A stretch of 64,000 nucleotides of DNA from CAYVLA01 sp964549615 [NCBI: uncultured Thermococci archaeon] (GTDB taxonomy: Archaea > CAYQAE01 > CAYVLA01). The position numbers were made by a program, and so were the translations under genes. The notes beneath the pieces were generated by a model. The model worked only from the letters and a program-made list of their open reading frames with translations. It was not told where the DNA came from and made no database searches. Positions 26,723 to 36,309 of the stretch are shown piece by piece. Location of the stretch: positions 124,001-188,000 of the forward strand of contig CAZJVP010000020.1 in assembly GCA_964549615.1 (NCBI GenBank). Direction: 5' to 3'. Position 1 is the stretch's first letter; each line of letters starts with the position of its first letter.

Positions 26723-27398
26723 GTCCGGCCTTTCTGCGGAGGTGTGCCCGATTGATGAGGTACTCCCCGCGGGACGTCTCCCACCTGACCTCAGCCGAGT
26801 CGATGACGATCCTGCTGGAGAAGAGAGGACAGTCCAAGACGACGGTTTCCGCCTCACCCCCCTCGAAGGAGATGTTAATGAGCCTCTTGGACCGAAGCTT
26901 CTTCAGGTCGTCTATCGTTGCCGCGTCGATGGTCCTACCCAGCCACTCGGGACCCATGCCGTCGGCGTAGACGCCGACGATCATTATGCAGTACGAATCC
27001 TGAAGCATCCGTCTGAGAAGGAGCTCAGGGTTCGACCCCCACAGAGGGGCAAGGACCGCAAGCCCAAGCTCTTCGCAGACGCTGGTCACCCTTGCGAGCT
27101 GGTAGTTTGACGCCACCGTCCCCGTGAGCACTCCATCCACATCAAGCCGACTCAGAGCCTCCTTGAGATCGGACAGCTCCTCCTCCTTGATGCCCGAGCT
27201 GTTCTGGCAAATGTGGCGGATGCCCATCGATGCGGTCTGCAGACGCGTGAGCCACAGATTGGGCACGTGGAACATGTATGAGTCATCCCGCTGCGGGAAT
27301 ATCGTCACGGCGTAGGGCACCTCATGCCCAGCCTCTAGGGCCCGCTGAATCGAATGCACGCTGTCCTTCCCCCCGGAGAGCAGCGAGGCAAGGCGCAT
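26712..27398 (-). CDS. dph6: Diphthine-ammonia ligase (ATP-PPase, Dph6 type)
   Basis: 228 residues. The PP-loop SGGKDS is at 8-13, followed by GVLTGTVASNYQLARV and a C-terminal EGGEAETVVLDCPLF that is diagnostic of the MJ0570/Dph6 family. It forms the amide of diphthamide on elongation factor 2. It directly faces the aIF5A-dys operon, so two translation-factor modification systems are neighbours. It follows the ThyA-like gene by 6 bases. Confidence 0.92.
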   Translation of the reverse strand: MRLASLLSGGKDSVHSIQRALEAGHEVPYAVTIFPQRDDSYMFHVPNLWLTRLQTASMGIRHICQNSSGIKEEELSDLKEALSRLDVDGVLTGTVASNYQLARVTSVCEELGLAVLAPLWGSNPELLLRRMLQDSYCIMIVGVYADGMGPEWLGRTIDAATIDDLKKLRSKRLINISFEGGEAETVVLDCPLFSSRIVIDSAEVRWETSRGEYLINRAHLRRKAGPSP

Positions 27399-27404
27399 GG
27401 CCCA

Positions 27405-28127
27405 TCAATCCCTGTCCCAGATGTATCGGTCCTTTTCCTTCCGCGTCTCGCAGATCTTGACGAAGTTCTTCTCGACCTGCTCCCAGTCCCGCTCGTAGAT
27501 GTGCAAGGCGGAGCTGATGTCCACGTAACGGCCGACCTCATACCCCAGTTTGTCGGCGAGCATCTTCTGCATCTTCGTGAAGGCGTACACGTTCAACCAC
27601 CACGCCTTCCAGAGGTCCCTGGACCTCCAATATGTGTGGAACTCAAGGCGTCCATCCACAACCCTGCACCATACCCTCTGCAAGCATGGCGGGTCGTCCT
27701 TCCACGGATCATGCACCGGAAGCCATGTGATCGCCTGAGCCCTTCTGGTGTGGGGGGCCTTTGACAGCTTCTTGACTATGTAGTCAACCTGGTCTATGAA
27801 CGGCGGCTGCGGATAGCCGTCCACGCCCGCGGGGTACCCGAAGAGCCTCTGATGGTAGGTGTACCACCAATCCTTGCCAACCCTGTGGTCCTCGATGCCC
27901 TCAAGGATCTCCCGCGTGTAGCTATCCTTAACGTGCCAAGCGAAGGCCGCCCTATGGATGATTGGCTGGCTCATGGGATCGGTTACCTCTATGCAACCGA
28001 TGACATCCTTCGACCTCTCGCCGTACTCCGTGGGAACTATCGACCCCTTCCTCCAGGTGTGGAGGACCGCTGCCTCCCACGCGCGGCCAATGCTCGTTTC
28101 CGATATGCACATGAATCGGTCAGACAT
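27405..28127 (-). CDS. thyA: Thymidylate synthase-like protein, archaeal branch
   Basis: 240 residues. The nucleophile region PPCLQRVW (C148), the phosphate-binding YWRSRD (166-171), LNVYAF (N179) and ALHIYERD follow the ThyA order. It is shorter than bacterial ThyA (about 264), as are the methanogen-type proteins. Those may use a methanopterin-type donor or act as dCMP hydroxymethylase-like enzymes, so the exact reaction (dUMP methylation or dCMP) is open. It precedes dph6 on the same transcript. Confidence 0.8.
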   Translation of the reverse strand: MSDRFMCISETSIGRAWEAAVLHTWRKGSIVPTEYGERSKDVIGCIEVTDPMSQPIIHRAAFAWHVKDSYTREILEGIEDHRVGKDWWYTYHQRLFGYPAGVDGYPQPPFIDQVDYIVKKLSKAPHTRRAQAITWLPVHDPWKDDPPCLQRVWCRVVDGRLEFHTYWRSRDLWKAWWLNVYAFTKMQKMLADKLGYEVGRYVDISSALHIYERDWEQVEKNFVKICETRKEKDRYIWDRD

Positions 28128-28172
28128 TCGATCAGCTCACGACTCCTCTAACACCTCGAAGTCCGTTCCAAG

Positions 28173-29699
28173 CTACTCGGACCTGCGTCTCGGCCTTGCA
28201 TAGAACAGGGATTGAAACAGCATGAGAACCGGCAGTATCTCAAGCCTGCCCACCCACATGTTCATTATTAGCATCGCCTCAGCCACCGGATTCATTCCGG
28301 CCCGGGTTATCCCAACGGATAGGCCCACATTCCCCTGCGCTGAACAAACCTCGAAGAACACATCGCTAGCGGGAACGTCGGGGCCCACAGCGTGCAACAG
28401 CACGATGACCCCGACAAGGAGCAGGACCAAGTACATGAAAGAGAGGGTGGCCGCTTCCAGCACGACGCGGGAGGTTTCTTCCTCCGACAGCATGACTTTT
28501 CCCAGCTTCTTCGGCACATAGCCACCCGACGGCATGAAAGTCTCCATGAACTTCCATCCTGCCCCCTTGGTTATCAGGACCAGCCTGACAAGTTTTATGC
28601 CCCCGCACGTTGAACCGGCCGCGGCCCCTGCAACCATGGCCATGGAAAGAAGGATCTTCGCAGATGGCGTCCAGTTGCCAAGATGGGCGCTCTGGAATCC
28701 CGCGGTGGCGATGCCGGAAACGAACTGGAAGGACGACACTCGAAGCGCCCTTGAAAATGCTCCTGAGACCGGCCCCCCAAAGTAAAGCTCAGCCGTCAGC
28801 AATGCGATCCCGAGAATGCACAGGGTAAACAGCACCTTGTTCTGCACGTCCTCGACAAGCTCGCGAAGGCGGCCGCGGAAAACGCGATCGTGAACCACGA
28901 AGGAGATTGCACCCATCAAAACAAGGCCCATTATCGCCAGCTCAAGTGCTGGATTGCCGTAGCTCCCGATGCTGCCGTTCTTGACGGAGAACCCGCCGGT
29001 AGCGAGCGCCGTCATCCCATGATTTATCGAGTCCCACAACGGCATGCCCAAGGCGAAGAGAATGCCCACCCCCGCGATCGTGTAGATGGCATATATCCTC
29101 CACATCTGCCTTACCGTGCCCACTATCCTCGGCTCAAGCCTATCGGTCCTTCCCTCCCCCGCATACAGCTCGAAGGCGCCGGTGCCCGGCCTAGCCAAGA
29201 TGACCAACATCAGGACTATGATGCCCATGCCCCCCACCCATTCCATCAGGCTCCTCCAGAACTGGATGCTGCGGGGGAGCAGCTCCTGGCTCACCGCCAC
29301 CGAAAGGCCGGTCGCCGTCCAGCCGGACATGGCCTCGAAGTAACAATCCAGCGGCGTCATGTTCAAGATGAGTTCCGACCCTGAGGGCAGCGATCGCGCG
29401 GCCATGGCGAACGGTATCGCGCCGAACGCTGGAACGATCAGCCAGCATATCGCGGCCCCCATCATCCCGTGTTTGGTCCTCGCATCCGACGATCGCCTGA
29501 AGGGTAGATACAGAGCCAGACCAGCAATGAAAGACAGACCCGAACCAAGCAGGAAGCCTGGAGCGACGAAGGGCTCAGCGAATACGACGCACACGATCAA
29601 AGGAACGAGCATGACCGGTGCGGAAAGGATCAGGACTCTACCGACTATGTTGGAGAGTATTCCGAGATCCCGCCTCTGCACCAAGAGATGGCCTGCCAA
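28173..29699 (-). CDS. trkH: TrkH-family potassium channel subunit
   Basis: 508 residues with about ten membrane helices. Four weak filter-like segments can be seen (MSGWTATGLSV, MTALATGGFSV, VSGIATAGFQS, CSAQGNVGLSV), the TrkH/KtrB pattern of four M1-P-M2 repeats. It takes up K+ or Na+-coupled K+. The regulatory NAD-binding subunit TrkA is not encoded next to it. Confidence 0.93.
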   Translation of the reverse strand: MAGHLLVQRRDLGILSNIVGRVLILSAPVMLVPLIVCVVFAEPFVAPGFLLGSGLSFIAGLALYLPFRRSSDARTKHGMMGAAICWLIVPAFGAIPFAMAARSLPSGSELILNMTPLDCYFEAMSGWTATGLSVAVSQELLPRSIQFWRSLMEWVGGMGIIVLMLVILARPGTGAFELYAGEGRTDRLEPRIVGTVRQMWRIYAIYTIAGVGILFALGMPLWDSINHGMTALATGGFSVKNGSIGSYGNPALELAIMGLVLMGAISFVVHDRVFRGRLRELVEDVQNKVLFTLCILGIALLTAELYFGGPVSGAFSRALRVSSFQFVSGIATAGFQSAHLGNWTPSAKILLSMAMVAGAAAGSTCGGIKLVRLVLITKGAGWKFMETFMPSGGYVPKKLGKVMLSEEETSRVVLEAATLSFMYLVLLLVGVIVLLHAVGPDVPASDVFFEVCSAQGNVGLSVGITRAGMNPVAEAMLIMNMWVGRLEILPVLMLFQSLFYARPRRRSE

Positions 29700-29805
29700 G
29701 AACCAGCTCCCGCGATGCGGTGGGCTGACTCTCTTTTATCTCTTTGTGCGGGTGCCTCTCGGCCTACTATGCGGCCACGAACCCGGGAGGACCCGGATAT
29801 GCAGG

Positions 29806-29816
29806 CAATTAATAAA
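29806..29816 (+). promoter_or_regulatory. TATA box of purM
   Basis: AATTAATAAAC, 33-43 bases before the ATG at 29849. GAGGGCGGGCG just upstream of the ATG may serve as a weak ribosome site. Confidence 0.55.
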
Positions 29817-29848
29817 CGGATGGCCGATCCGGTGCGTGAGGGCGGGCG

Positions 29849-30895
29849 ATGAAAGAGGAACGGACCTACGCTGAGGCCGGAGTGGACATAGAAGCCTCAA
29901 GGAAGGCAATATCCACGCTGGGGCAGTGGCTTGACAAGACTCTTTCCTTCAGGCCGGAGAACACGTTCCCCGAGGTTAAGGGGCACTATTCGGGCTTGTA
30001 CCGCCTCGGCGATGGCAGTGTTCTCTCGATGAGCACCGACAGCGTTGGCACCAAGATGATCGTCGCATCCATGATGAAGAAGTACGACACCGTGGGCATA
30101 GACCTCCTTGGCATGTTGGCAAATGACATCATCTCGGTTGGTTCAACGCCCGTCTGCATGGTCGACTATATCGCCGTTCAGAAGGCAGACGCCGACCTGC
30201 TTGCCGAGATCGGCAAAGGGATATACGAGGGCTGCAGGCAGACGCGGGTTGTGGTCGTCGGCGGTGAGACTGCCACGGTGCCCGACATCGTGAAGGTCCC
30301 CGATCTGGCAGGGGCGATCGTGGGGATCTCGCAAGAGGAAGAGCTCATCACCGGTTCGGAGATAGCGGACGGCGACGTCATCGTGGGGCTCGGGTCATCT
30401 GGCATGCACTCCAACGGTTACACGTTGGCCCGCAAAGCGTTTTTTGCCTGGAATGACTTCTCGGTCCACGATCCGCTTCCGACGGATCCGTCGGTGACGA
30501 TAGGGGAGGCGCTGATGGTGCCCACGAGGATCTACGTCGATGTAGTCCTAGACATCACAAGGAACCTCAGGCCTCATGGGCTCGCCCACATAACGGGCGG
30601 GGCCCTCACCAAGCTTCGTCGCCTGAAGAGGGGCATGGGGTATGTCGTCGACAACCCGTTTCCCTCGCAACCGGTGTTTGAGGCGGTGCGAAAGCTTGGC
30701 CGCGTGCCCTGGGCCGAGATGTACAGGACCTTCAACATGGGCATGGGGTTTGCCGTGATAGTCGATCCCGCGGACAGGGACCAGACGCTGGAGATCAGCC
30801 GGAAGCACGGGCTGGAGGCGAAAGCTGTGGGAACCGCAGTCCGCGACGCTGAGGAAAGGATCCTCGTGAAAGCCCAGCAGAAGCTCGTGCTCTAG
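29849..30895 (+). CDS. purM: Phosphoribosylformylglycinamidine cyclo-ligase (AIR synthetase)
   Basis: 348 residues. It has the PurM-like motifs STDSVGTKMI, LANDIISVGSTPVCMVDY, VVGGETATVPD, GLGSSGMHSNGYTLAR and HITGGALTKL. It closes FGAM to aminoimidazole ribonucleotide with ATP in purine synthesis. It faces purB, and the two genes share a CTAG as their stops. Confidence 0.96.
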   Translation: MKEERTYAEAGVDIEASRKAISTLGQWLDKTLSFRPENTFPEVKGHYSGLYRLGDGSVLSMSTDSVGTKMIVASMMKKYDTVGIDLLGMLANDIISVGSTPVCMVDYIAVQKADADLLAEIGKGIYEGCRQTRVVVVGGETATVPDIVKVPDLAGAIVGISQEEELITGSEIADGDVIVGLGSSGMHSNGYTLARKAFFAWNDFSVHDPLPTDPSVTIGEALMVPTRIYVDVVLDITRNLRPHGLAHITGGALTKLRRLKRGMGYVVDNPFPSQPVFEAVRKLGRVPWAEMYRTFNMGMGFAVIVDPADRDQTLEISRKHGLEAKAVGTAVRDAEERILVKAQQKLVL

Positions 30896-32253
30896 CCCTT
30901 GTAACCCCAGGACCGTCGGGCCAACTCCACCACCCGGTCGACCTGTTCCCGGGCCGTGCCCAGATATGTGAGCGGGTCCATAGCGGCCTGGATTTCGCTG
31001 GGACTCATTAGCCTGGATATCTCTTCGTCCTTCTCAAGCGCCTCGGCGAAGTGCAAGCCCCCGGAGATCGCACTCATCGAGGCCCTCCTCACCATCGAAT
31101 GAGCTTCCTGTCTTCCAACTCCCTTGTCCACTAGGAGCAGCATCACCCTCTCCGCCATGATCAAGCCTTTCGTAATCCCCAAGTTCCTAGAGATATTGTC
31201 GAGATTGAACACCAATCCGCGGAGAACCTCAGAGGCCAGTCCCAGGATGTAGTAAAGGTACATCGTCGCCTCCGGGAGCACGACCCTCTCGCACGAGGAG
31301 TTTGTCAGGTCCCGCTCGTGCCAAAGCACGTTGCAGAGGAGCTCAGGTTCGACCAAGGCCCTCACCGTGCGCGCCAAGCCGCATATCCTCTCTGACCGCA
31401 CCGGGTTCCTCTTGGAGGGCATCGTGGAGCTGCCCACCTGTTTTTCCCCGAAGCCCTCCCTCAACTCATCTATCTCGGTGCGCTGAAGATTCCTCACCTC
31501 AGTGAAGATCTTCTCAAGCGTCGTGGCGATCTGCGCTAAGCAGAAGAGGTAGTCCGCATGTCGATCCCTCTGCAGAACCTGATTGGTCACAAGGGGTTCG
31601 CCGAGCCCAAGCTCCTTCATCACCAGACTCTGGATCTCAAGCGCCTTCGGACCAAAGCCGGCCTGGGTGCCGACCGCGCCCGTCATCTTCCCGACGCACA
31701 CCCTCTTCGAGGCCTCGTCCAGGCGCTCTATGTTGCGCTGCATCTCGCAGGCCCAAAGCGCGAACTTGAGCCCGAAGGTCGTTGGGAGTGCGTGCTGGCC
31801 ATGAGTCCTCCCTATGCACACGAGCTCTTTCCTGTCCCGCGCATGATCCAGGAGGACGTCTCGTACATCGACAGCTGCCCTGCGCAGCAGCTGGATCGAA
31901 TCCCTAAGCCGCATGGCAAGCGCAGTGTCGGTGATGTCGTTTGACGTGGCCCCGAGGTGGACGTAGCGGCCCGCGTCGCCCTCGCACACCTCGGTCAAGG
32001 CCATCACCATGGCCATGACGTCATGGCCTATCTCGCGCTCGATCTCCTTGACCCTCTGCAGCGCAACGTGCTTGGAGCTAGCCTTCCTGCAGATTTCTTC
32101 CGCGGCCAACTCCGGGATGTTGCCGAGCTTGGCGTGTGCACGCGCTAGTGCCGCCTCCACACGCAGTTCGCAGTCGAGTTTGTGTTCCTCTTCCCATATG
32201 GAGGCCATATCTGGCCGTGAGTATCTCCCCGAGTCGATCGCAGTCACTGCCAA
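30892..32253 (-). CDS. purB: Adenylosuccinate lyase
   Basis: 453 residues. The fumarase/aspartase-superfamily signature is present as GSSTMPSKRNPVRSE, with TSNDITDTALAMRLRD and GRTHGQHALPTTFG for the other active-site blocks. It removes fumarate from SAICAR and adenylosuccinate. The TTG start is supported by GAGGTG 7 bases upstream. Convergent partner of purM. Confidence 0.96.
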   Translation of the reverse strand: MAVTAIDSGRYSRPDMASIWEEEHKLDCELRVEAALARAHAKLGNIPELAAEEICRKASSKHVALQRVKEIEREIGHDVMAMVMALTEVCEGDAGRYVHLGATSNDITDTALAMRLRDSIQLLRRAAVDVRDVLLDHARDRKELVCIGRTHGQHALPTTFGLKFALWACEMQRNIERLDEASKRVCVGKMTGAVGTQAGFGPKALEIQSLVMKELGLGEPLVTNQVLQRDRHADYLFCLAQIATTLEKIFTEVRNLQRTEIDELREGFGEKQVGSSTMPSKRNPVRSERICGLARTVRALVEPELLCNVLWHERDLTNSSCERVVLPEATMYLYYILGLASEVLRGLVFNLDNISRNLGITKGLIMAERVMLLLVDKGVGRQEAHSMVRRASMSAISGGLHFAEALEKDEEISRLMSPSEIQAAMDPLTYLGTAREQVDRVVELARRSWGYKG

Positions 32254-32330
32254 CCGTGGACACCTCTAGTGTGGCCTCGGCCTGAACAGATAAATCGATC
32301 GGGGAGTTGGGCGTCCGAGCCTAGATTGCC

Positions 32331-32567
32331 CTAGAGGAACATTGCCTCCTCGACTTTCCGAATCTCACTCGGCAGCTTCTCGGGCGGAGCCTCGGCCTCG
32401 TCGGACTCCTCATCAGAGTAGGCGGGCACCACGCCGATGTTGTGCTCCTCGAACTTCTTGACCAAGACCTCGAGCCTGCTCATCTTCTTCTCGAAGTTCC
32501 TGGCGTTTATTATCTTCCAGACGAACTCCTCAGAGAATACGACGGTCAACTTCCAAGCACCGGGCAC
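32331..32567 (-). CDS. Small acidic protein of unknown function
   Basis: 78 residues from a leaderless GTG. The N-terminal half is basic and helical, with a short amphipathic stretch (MSRLEVLVKKFEEHNIGVV). The C-terminal half is very acidic (SDEESDEAEAPPE). I recognise no family. It has its own TATA box and sits alone between purB and the GPN GTPase. Confidence 0.6.
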   Translation of the reverse strand: MPGAWKLTVVFSEEFVWKIINARNFEKKMSRLEVLVKKFEEHNIGVVPAYSDEESDEAEAPPEKLPSEIRKVEEAMFL

Positions 32568-32587
32568 GAGTAATTAGCCATCAGGCT

Positions 32588-32597
32588 CTTAAATATG
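32588..32597 (-). promoter_or_regulatory. TATA box of the small acidic-protein gene
   Basis: CATATTTAAG ends 21 bases before the GTG at 32567, a classic leaderless arrangement. Confidence 0.65.
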
Positions 32598-32632
32598 ACT
32601 CCTAAGGGAGGCTTGATCACCTTTCCGGCCCC

Positions 32633-33400
32633 CTAGGGCTCCGGCACTATGAAGTCGTCCCCGGCCTCATAGACCATTTGGATCCCGTTGTAGAGATCCT
32701 CGAACCCCTCCCCCTCCTTTGCTGAGACCTTCACGAGGTCGAAGGGGCCCTCGATCTCCATGAGCAGGGAGCAGAGCTGCAACGCGAGGGACTTCGCAGG
32801 ACCCGCCTCGTCTTGAAGGGCACGGTAGAGCGTGTCGGGTTCTGAACACCAGGTGTCTATAGTTTCCCTTTGCTCGTCGGAGAGCATGTCGTACTTGCTG
32901 AGTACCCGGATCAGCGGAAGTCCCAGCCTAAGTTCGGCGGTTGCGGATAGGAGCAGAACCGACGTGAAACTCGAAGGCGTCTGAGCTAAGTAAGGATCAA
33001 CGAGGAACGCGGCGATCGTCTCCTCCTTCCCGAATGCCTTCGCTATGTAGGTCCCGGATGCTCTGAAAACGAAGAGCTCGAGCTGCCCTGGTGTGTCGAC
33101 CATGAGGTAGTCGGGGTCGTATTCCTCTATCTCCTTGAGGATGTCCCCGAAATCCTCGGCGACGAGATCACAGGAGACTATGATCGCCCCGTTCGGGCCC
33201 AGGCCATACCTATCCATGACTTCGTCCAACCGCACGTACTCCCTCACGTCGATGTCCGGGACGTAGGGCAACCTCTCGGCGCCCGGGTCTAGATTTGCCG
33301 TCATCACATTGACGCCCCTTTCTAGGAACCAGCTCTTGGCCGCGCTGGCCATCGAAGACTTGCCGGAGCCCGCCGTGCCCAAGAAGAAGATAACCCTCAT
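32633..33400 (-). CDS. GPN-loop GTPase
   Basis: 255 residues from the ATG at 33400; the upstream frame is compositionally odd and unsupported. The P-loop is GTAGSGKSS, the family-defining GPN loop is GLGPNGAI, and VDTPGQLELF is the G3 region. The G4-like SKYDM is also visible. Archaeal GPN proteins dimerise, hydrolyse GTP and are linked to RNA polymerase assembly in eukaryotes; the archaeal role is unknown. Confidence 0.92.
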   Translation of the reverse strand: MRVIFFLGTAGSGKSSMASAAKSWFLERGVNVMTANLDPGAERLPYVPDIDVREYVRLDEVMDRYGLGPNGAIIVSCDLVAEDFGDILKEIEEYDPDYLMVDTPGQLELFVFRASGTYIAKAFGKEETIAAFLVDPYLAQTPSSFTSVLLLSATAELRLGLPLIRVLSKYDMLSDEQRETIDTWCSEPDTLYRALQDEAGPAKSLALQLCSLLMEIEGPFDLVKVSAKEGEGFEDLYNGIQMVYEAGDDFIVPEP

Positions 33401-33623
33401 TTCTTCATCATGCTTCAACAGGCGCGATTGCTCAAAAGTGTGATCGGAGAAGGCACCGGATTGCCCGGACGAGGGAGAACCGTTGCCACAACGTGGCTGT
33501 TGCTGACCGCGGCCCGATGCCTTCCCCGAGCAGGGGAAATCGCAATGACCGGCCTTATCTGCCACTTCTCCCCTGATGAAGATTCCCTCCATTCATCAAC
33601 TCACCGCAGGGGCGGCAAAAACC

Positions 33624-33632
33624 GATATAAGA
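33624..33632 (+). promoter_or_regulatory. TATA box of the gins23-mcm operon
   Basis: GATATAAGA, 23-31 bases before the GTG at 33655, so gins23 is leaderless. Confidence 0.65.
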
Positions 33633-33654
33633 AGCGGTGAGGTGCTAGCCGACG

Positions 33655-34194
33655 GTGCTGCTGCCTAGCCAGATATCGAAGATGCAGATCGACGAGGTCG
33701 TTGTGAACGTGAAAGCTAGCGTGCGCCAGATCGATCTCGTCGCGGCCAAGATCGGTCCGTTTGCGGCGGGCACTGAGGTCAAGATGGAAAGGTGGCAGGC
33801 CGAGGTCCTCAGCAAATGGGGAATAGTTGACAGGCCCACCGACTCGAGGACCCTCCTCCTGAAAGCATACACCCTTCGAGACAAAGAACAAGCGACGAGG
33901 TCTTTGGAAGAGATGGAAGACGTCTTCCAGATCATTCCCGAGATTGTGCAAAGCCTTCAGGCCGAGGGGCAGTTAGTCCAGAAGATCGGGGCAGTCAGGG
34001 CCCTTCATGAGGACCTTTTGACTTCGCGCACGAACAAGATCACCAGGATCGCAAGGATGGGCCAGGACCCGGCGGAGAAGCTCAGCCCCGAAGAATTATG
34101 GCTGTACCACTCTCTGAGCAGGATATTCAGCGTCTGGCGGACTGAGACCGAGCGGTTGTTGGACCCCGGGAGAGAAAAAGGCGACGCCCTATGA
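33655..34194 (+). CDS. gins23: Replication complex GINS subunit, GINS23 type
   Basis: 179 residues. A small beta-rich domain comes first (about 10-55, KMERWQAEVLSKWGIVD) and the helical domain second (about 60-165, with LLTSRTNKITRIA). B-before-A order marks the GINS23 (Psf2/Psf3-like) class. With GINS51 and Cdc45/GAN it activates MCM. Its stop overlaps the mcm start by 4 bases, as in Sulfolobus-type genomes. M10 is an alternative start. Confidence 0.88.
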   Translation: MLLPSQISKMQIDEVVVNVKASVRQIDLVAAKIGPFAAGTEVKMERWQAEVLSKWGIVDRPTDSRTLLLKAYTLRDKEQATRSLEEMEDVFQIIPEIVQSLQAEGQLVQKIGAVRALHEDLLTSRTNKITRIARMGQDPAEKLSPEELWLYHSLSRIFSVWRTETERLLDPGREKGDAL

Positions 34195-36215
34195 AGGAGA
34201 GGTTTCTGGAGTTCTTCAAGTCCGCAGAGAAGGATGGGCAGCTGGTCTATCGCCAAGCCATCCGCGAGATGCTCCTTGCGGACGAGATATCGCTTGAGAT
34301 CGACTTCGGACACCTGAGGGGCTTCGATCCTGACCTGGCCGAGGAGGTTATCCGGAACCCGAAGCAAGCGATCGAGGCGGCCTCCCTGGCGATCAATGAC
34401 CTTCTAAGGCTGGAGGGCGAGGAGCCTCTCGAAGAGGTCCACGCAAGGTTCAAGTCATTGCCCAAGCTAACCCAGATCCGCGCGATCAGAGCGAAGGACA
34501 TAGGAACCCTGCTCATGCTGGAGGGCGTCGTCACGCGTGTGACCGATGTCAAGCCAGAGCTGAGCGAGGCCATCTACAGGTGCGAGCGATGCGGGGAGAT
34601 GATCGGGGTCATGCAGACGAGCAACCGTATCAAGACACCCGCTCTGTGTGAGAACCGTTCCTGCGCATCGCGTGGGCCCTTCACGCTTGTCGGGGAGCAA
34701 TCCAAGTTCACGGACTGGCAGAGCGCGCGAATTCAGGAAAAGCCAGAGACGTTGAGGGGCGGAAGGATGCCCGTCTACATAAACGCAATCCTCCGCGAGG
34801 ATATGGTGGAGAAGGTTCAGCCGGGCAACCGCGTCACCCTCACCGGCATCCTAAAAGCCACCCAGCCAATCCAGAAGGGCAGGGTCAGCGGCACCGTGCT
34901 GGAGAAGCACATCGAAGTGAACTACATTGAATGTCAGGAAAGGGGAATAGAGGAGATCGAGATAACCAAGCAGGACATGGTGGAGATAGAGAAGCTGGCC
35001 AAGGATCCACTGATCTGCCAAAAGATCATGAGATCGATCGCCCCGTCCATCTGGGGCTACGATCCAATCAAGGAAGCAATCGCCCTACAGCTCTTCTCAG
35101 GGAAGTACAGGCTTCTGCCAGACGGCACGTGGCAGAGGGGAAACATCAACATCCTCCTCATAGGCGACCCTGGGGCTGGCAAGAGCGCCTTGCTCACATA
35201 CACGAGAAACTTGGCCCCCCGCGCCGTATACGCATCCGGCAGATCCAGCTCGGCCGCCGGACTCACCGCGGCAGTTCTCCGCGATGAGATGAGCCTGGGA
35301 TTCGTTCTGGAGGCAGGAGCACTCGTGCTTGCCGACGGCGGGATCGCGTGCCTTGATGAGTTCGAGAAGATGAATGAGCAGGACCGCGCGGCCATCCACG
35401 AGATCATGGAGCAAGGCACACTCTCGATAGCCAAGGCGGGCATAGTCGCCACCCTCAATGCAAGGACCTCCGTGCTTGCTGCAGCTAACCCGAAGTTCGG
35501 GCGGTTCGATCCATACAGGAGCCTTGCCGACCAGATCGACCTCCCCCCCACGATCCTATCGAGGTTCGACTTGATCTTTCCCATCAGGGACGTTCCCAAG
35601 GAAGACAAGGATCGGATGATAGCCCAGCACATCCTCAGGTTCAGATCCATGCCTGAAGAAGGGATGAAGCAGGAGATAGACCCGGATCTTCTCAGGAAGT
35701 ACGTGAGCTATGCGAGGAAGAACATCAACCCCACGATAGGGCCGGAGGCCGCCAAGCGAATGGAGGACTTCTACGCCGATATGAGACGGGGAGGGGCCGA
35801 GGGTGCCAACCCGGTCCCCGTAACGCCCCGCCAGCTCGAATCCATCGTGCGCCTATCCGAGGCCAGGGCAAGGATGAGGCTCTCCACTGAAGTTTCGATC
35901 GAAGACGTCGACCACGCCATAGGTCTGATGGAGTACTGTCTACGGAATGTGGGGATCGACCCGGAGACGGGCAAGATGGACATCGACAAGATGCTGACGG
36001 GGAAGTTCAAGTCCCAGTGGGATCGGCTGGCAAACCTCTCCGACCTGATAAAAGACCTCTGCCAAAAACACGGCGGGCTGGTTCCCGTTGACGAGATACT
36101 TGAGAAAGCGCAGGAGCAAGGCATCGACGCGAAGGACGCCACCAAGCTCATAAGCGAGATGAAGAGGAAGGGCGACCTCTACGAGCCCAAGTTCGGCTAC
36201 CTGAGCCGGGCGTAA
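34191..36215 (+). CDS. mcm: Replicative DNA helicase MCM
   Basis: 674 residues, typical of archaeal MCM. The N-domain has a four-Cys zinc motif (CERC and a later C-x4-C pair, about 128-160) and the OB region. The AAA+ core has Walker A GDPGAGKSAL, Walker B CLDEFEKM, sensor-1 AAANPKFGRF and the arginine finger LSRFDLIF. A C-terminal winged helix ends the protein. It forms the ring helicase at forks. Co-transcribed with gins23. Confidence 0.97.
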   Translation: MKERFLEFFKSAEKDGQLVYRQAIREMLLADEISLEIDFGHLRGFDPDLAEEVIRNPKQAIEAASLAINDLLRLEGEEPLEEVHARFKSLPKLTQIRAIRAKDIGTLLMLEGVVTRVTDVKPELSEAIYRCERCGEMIGVMQTSNRIKTPALCENRSCASRGPFTLVGEQSKFTDWQSARIQEKPETLRGGRMPVYINAILREDMVEKVQPGNRVTLTGILKATQPIQKGRVSGTVLEKHIEVNYIECQERGIEEIEITKQDMVEIEKLAKDPLICQKIMRSIAPSIWGYDPIKEAIALQLFSGKYRLLPDGTWQRGNINILLIGDPGAGKSALLTYTRNLAPRAVYASGRSSSAAGLTAAVLRDEMSLGFVLEAGALVLADGGIACLDEFEKMNEQDRAAIHEIMEQGTLSIAKAGIVATLNARTSVLAAANPKFGRFDPYRSLADQIDLPPTILSRFDLIFPIRDVPKEDKDRMIAQHILRFRSMPEEGMKQEIDPDLLRKYVSYARKNINPTIGPEAAKRMEDFYADMRRGGAEGANPVPVTPRQLESIVRLSEARARMRLSTEVSIEDVDHAIGLMEYCLRNVGIDPETGKMDIDKMLTGKFKSQWDRLANLSDLIKDLCQKHGGLVPVDEILEKAQEQGIDAKDATKLISEMKRKGDLYEPKFGYLSRA

Positions 36216-36309
36216 AGGCCACCCGGAGCCGACTCTTGAGAAAGATACTTATGCCGTGGCGGGGCAGGGACCGTGACCCCGGCGCGGGCTTCTGCTTCTC
36301 GGTGATTCC

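Noticed and set aside
33401-33640. Extension of the GPN GTPase and an opposed 76-residue frame
   Set aside because: No family similarity and Gly/Ser-rich noise; the P-loop starts at the ATG at 33400 as in the family.
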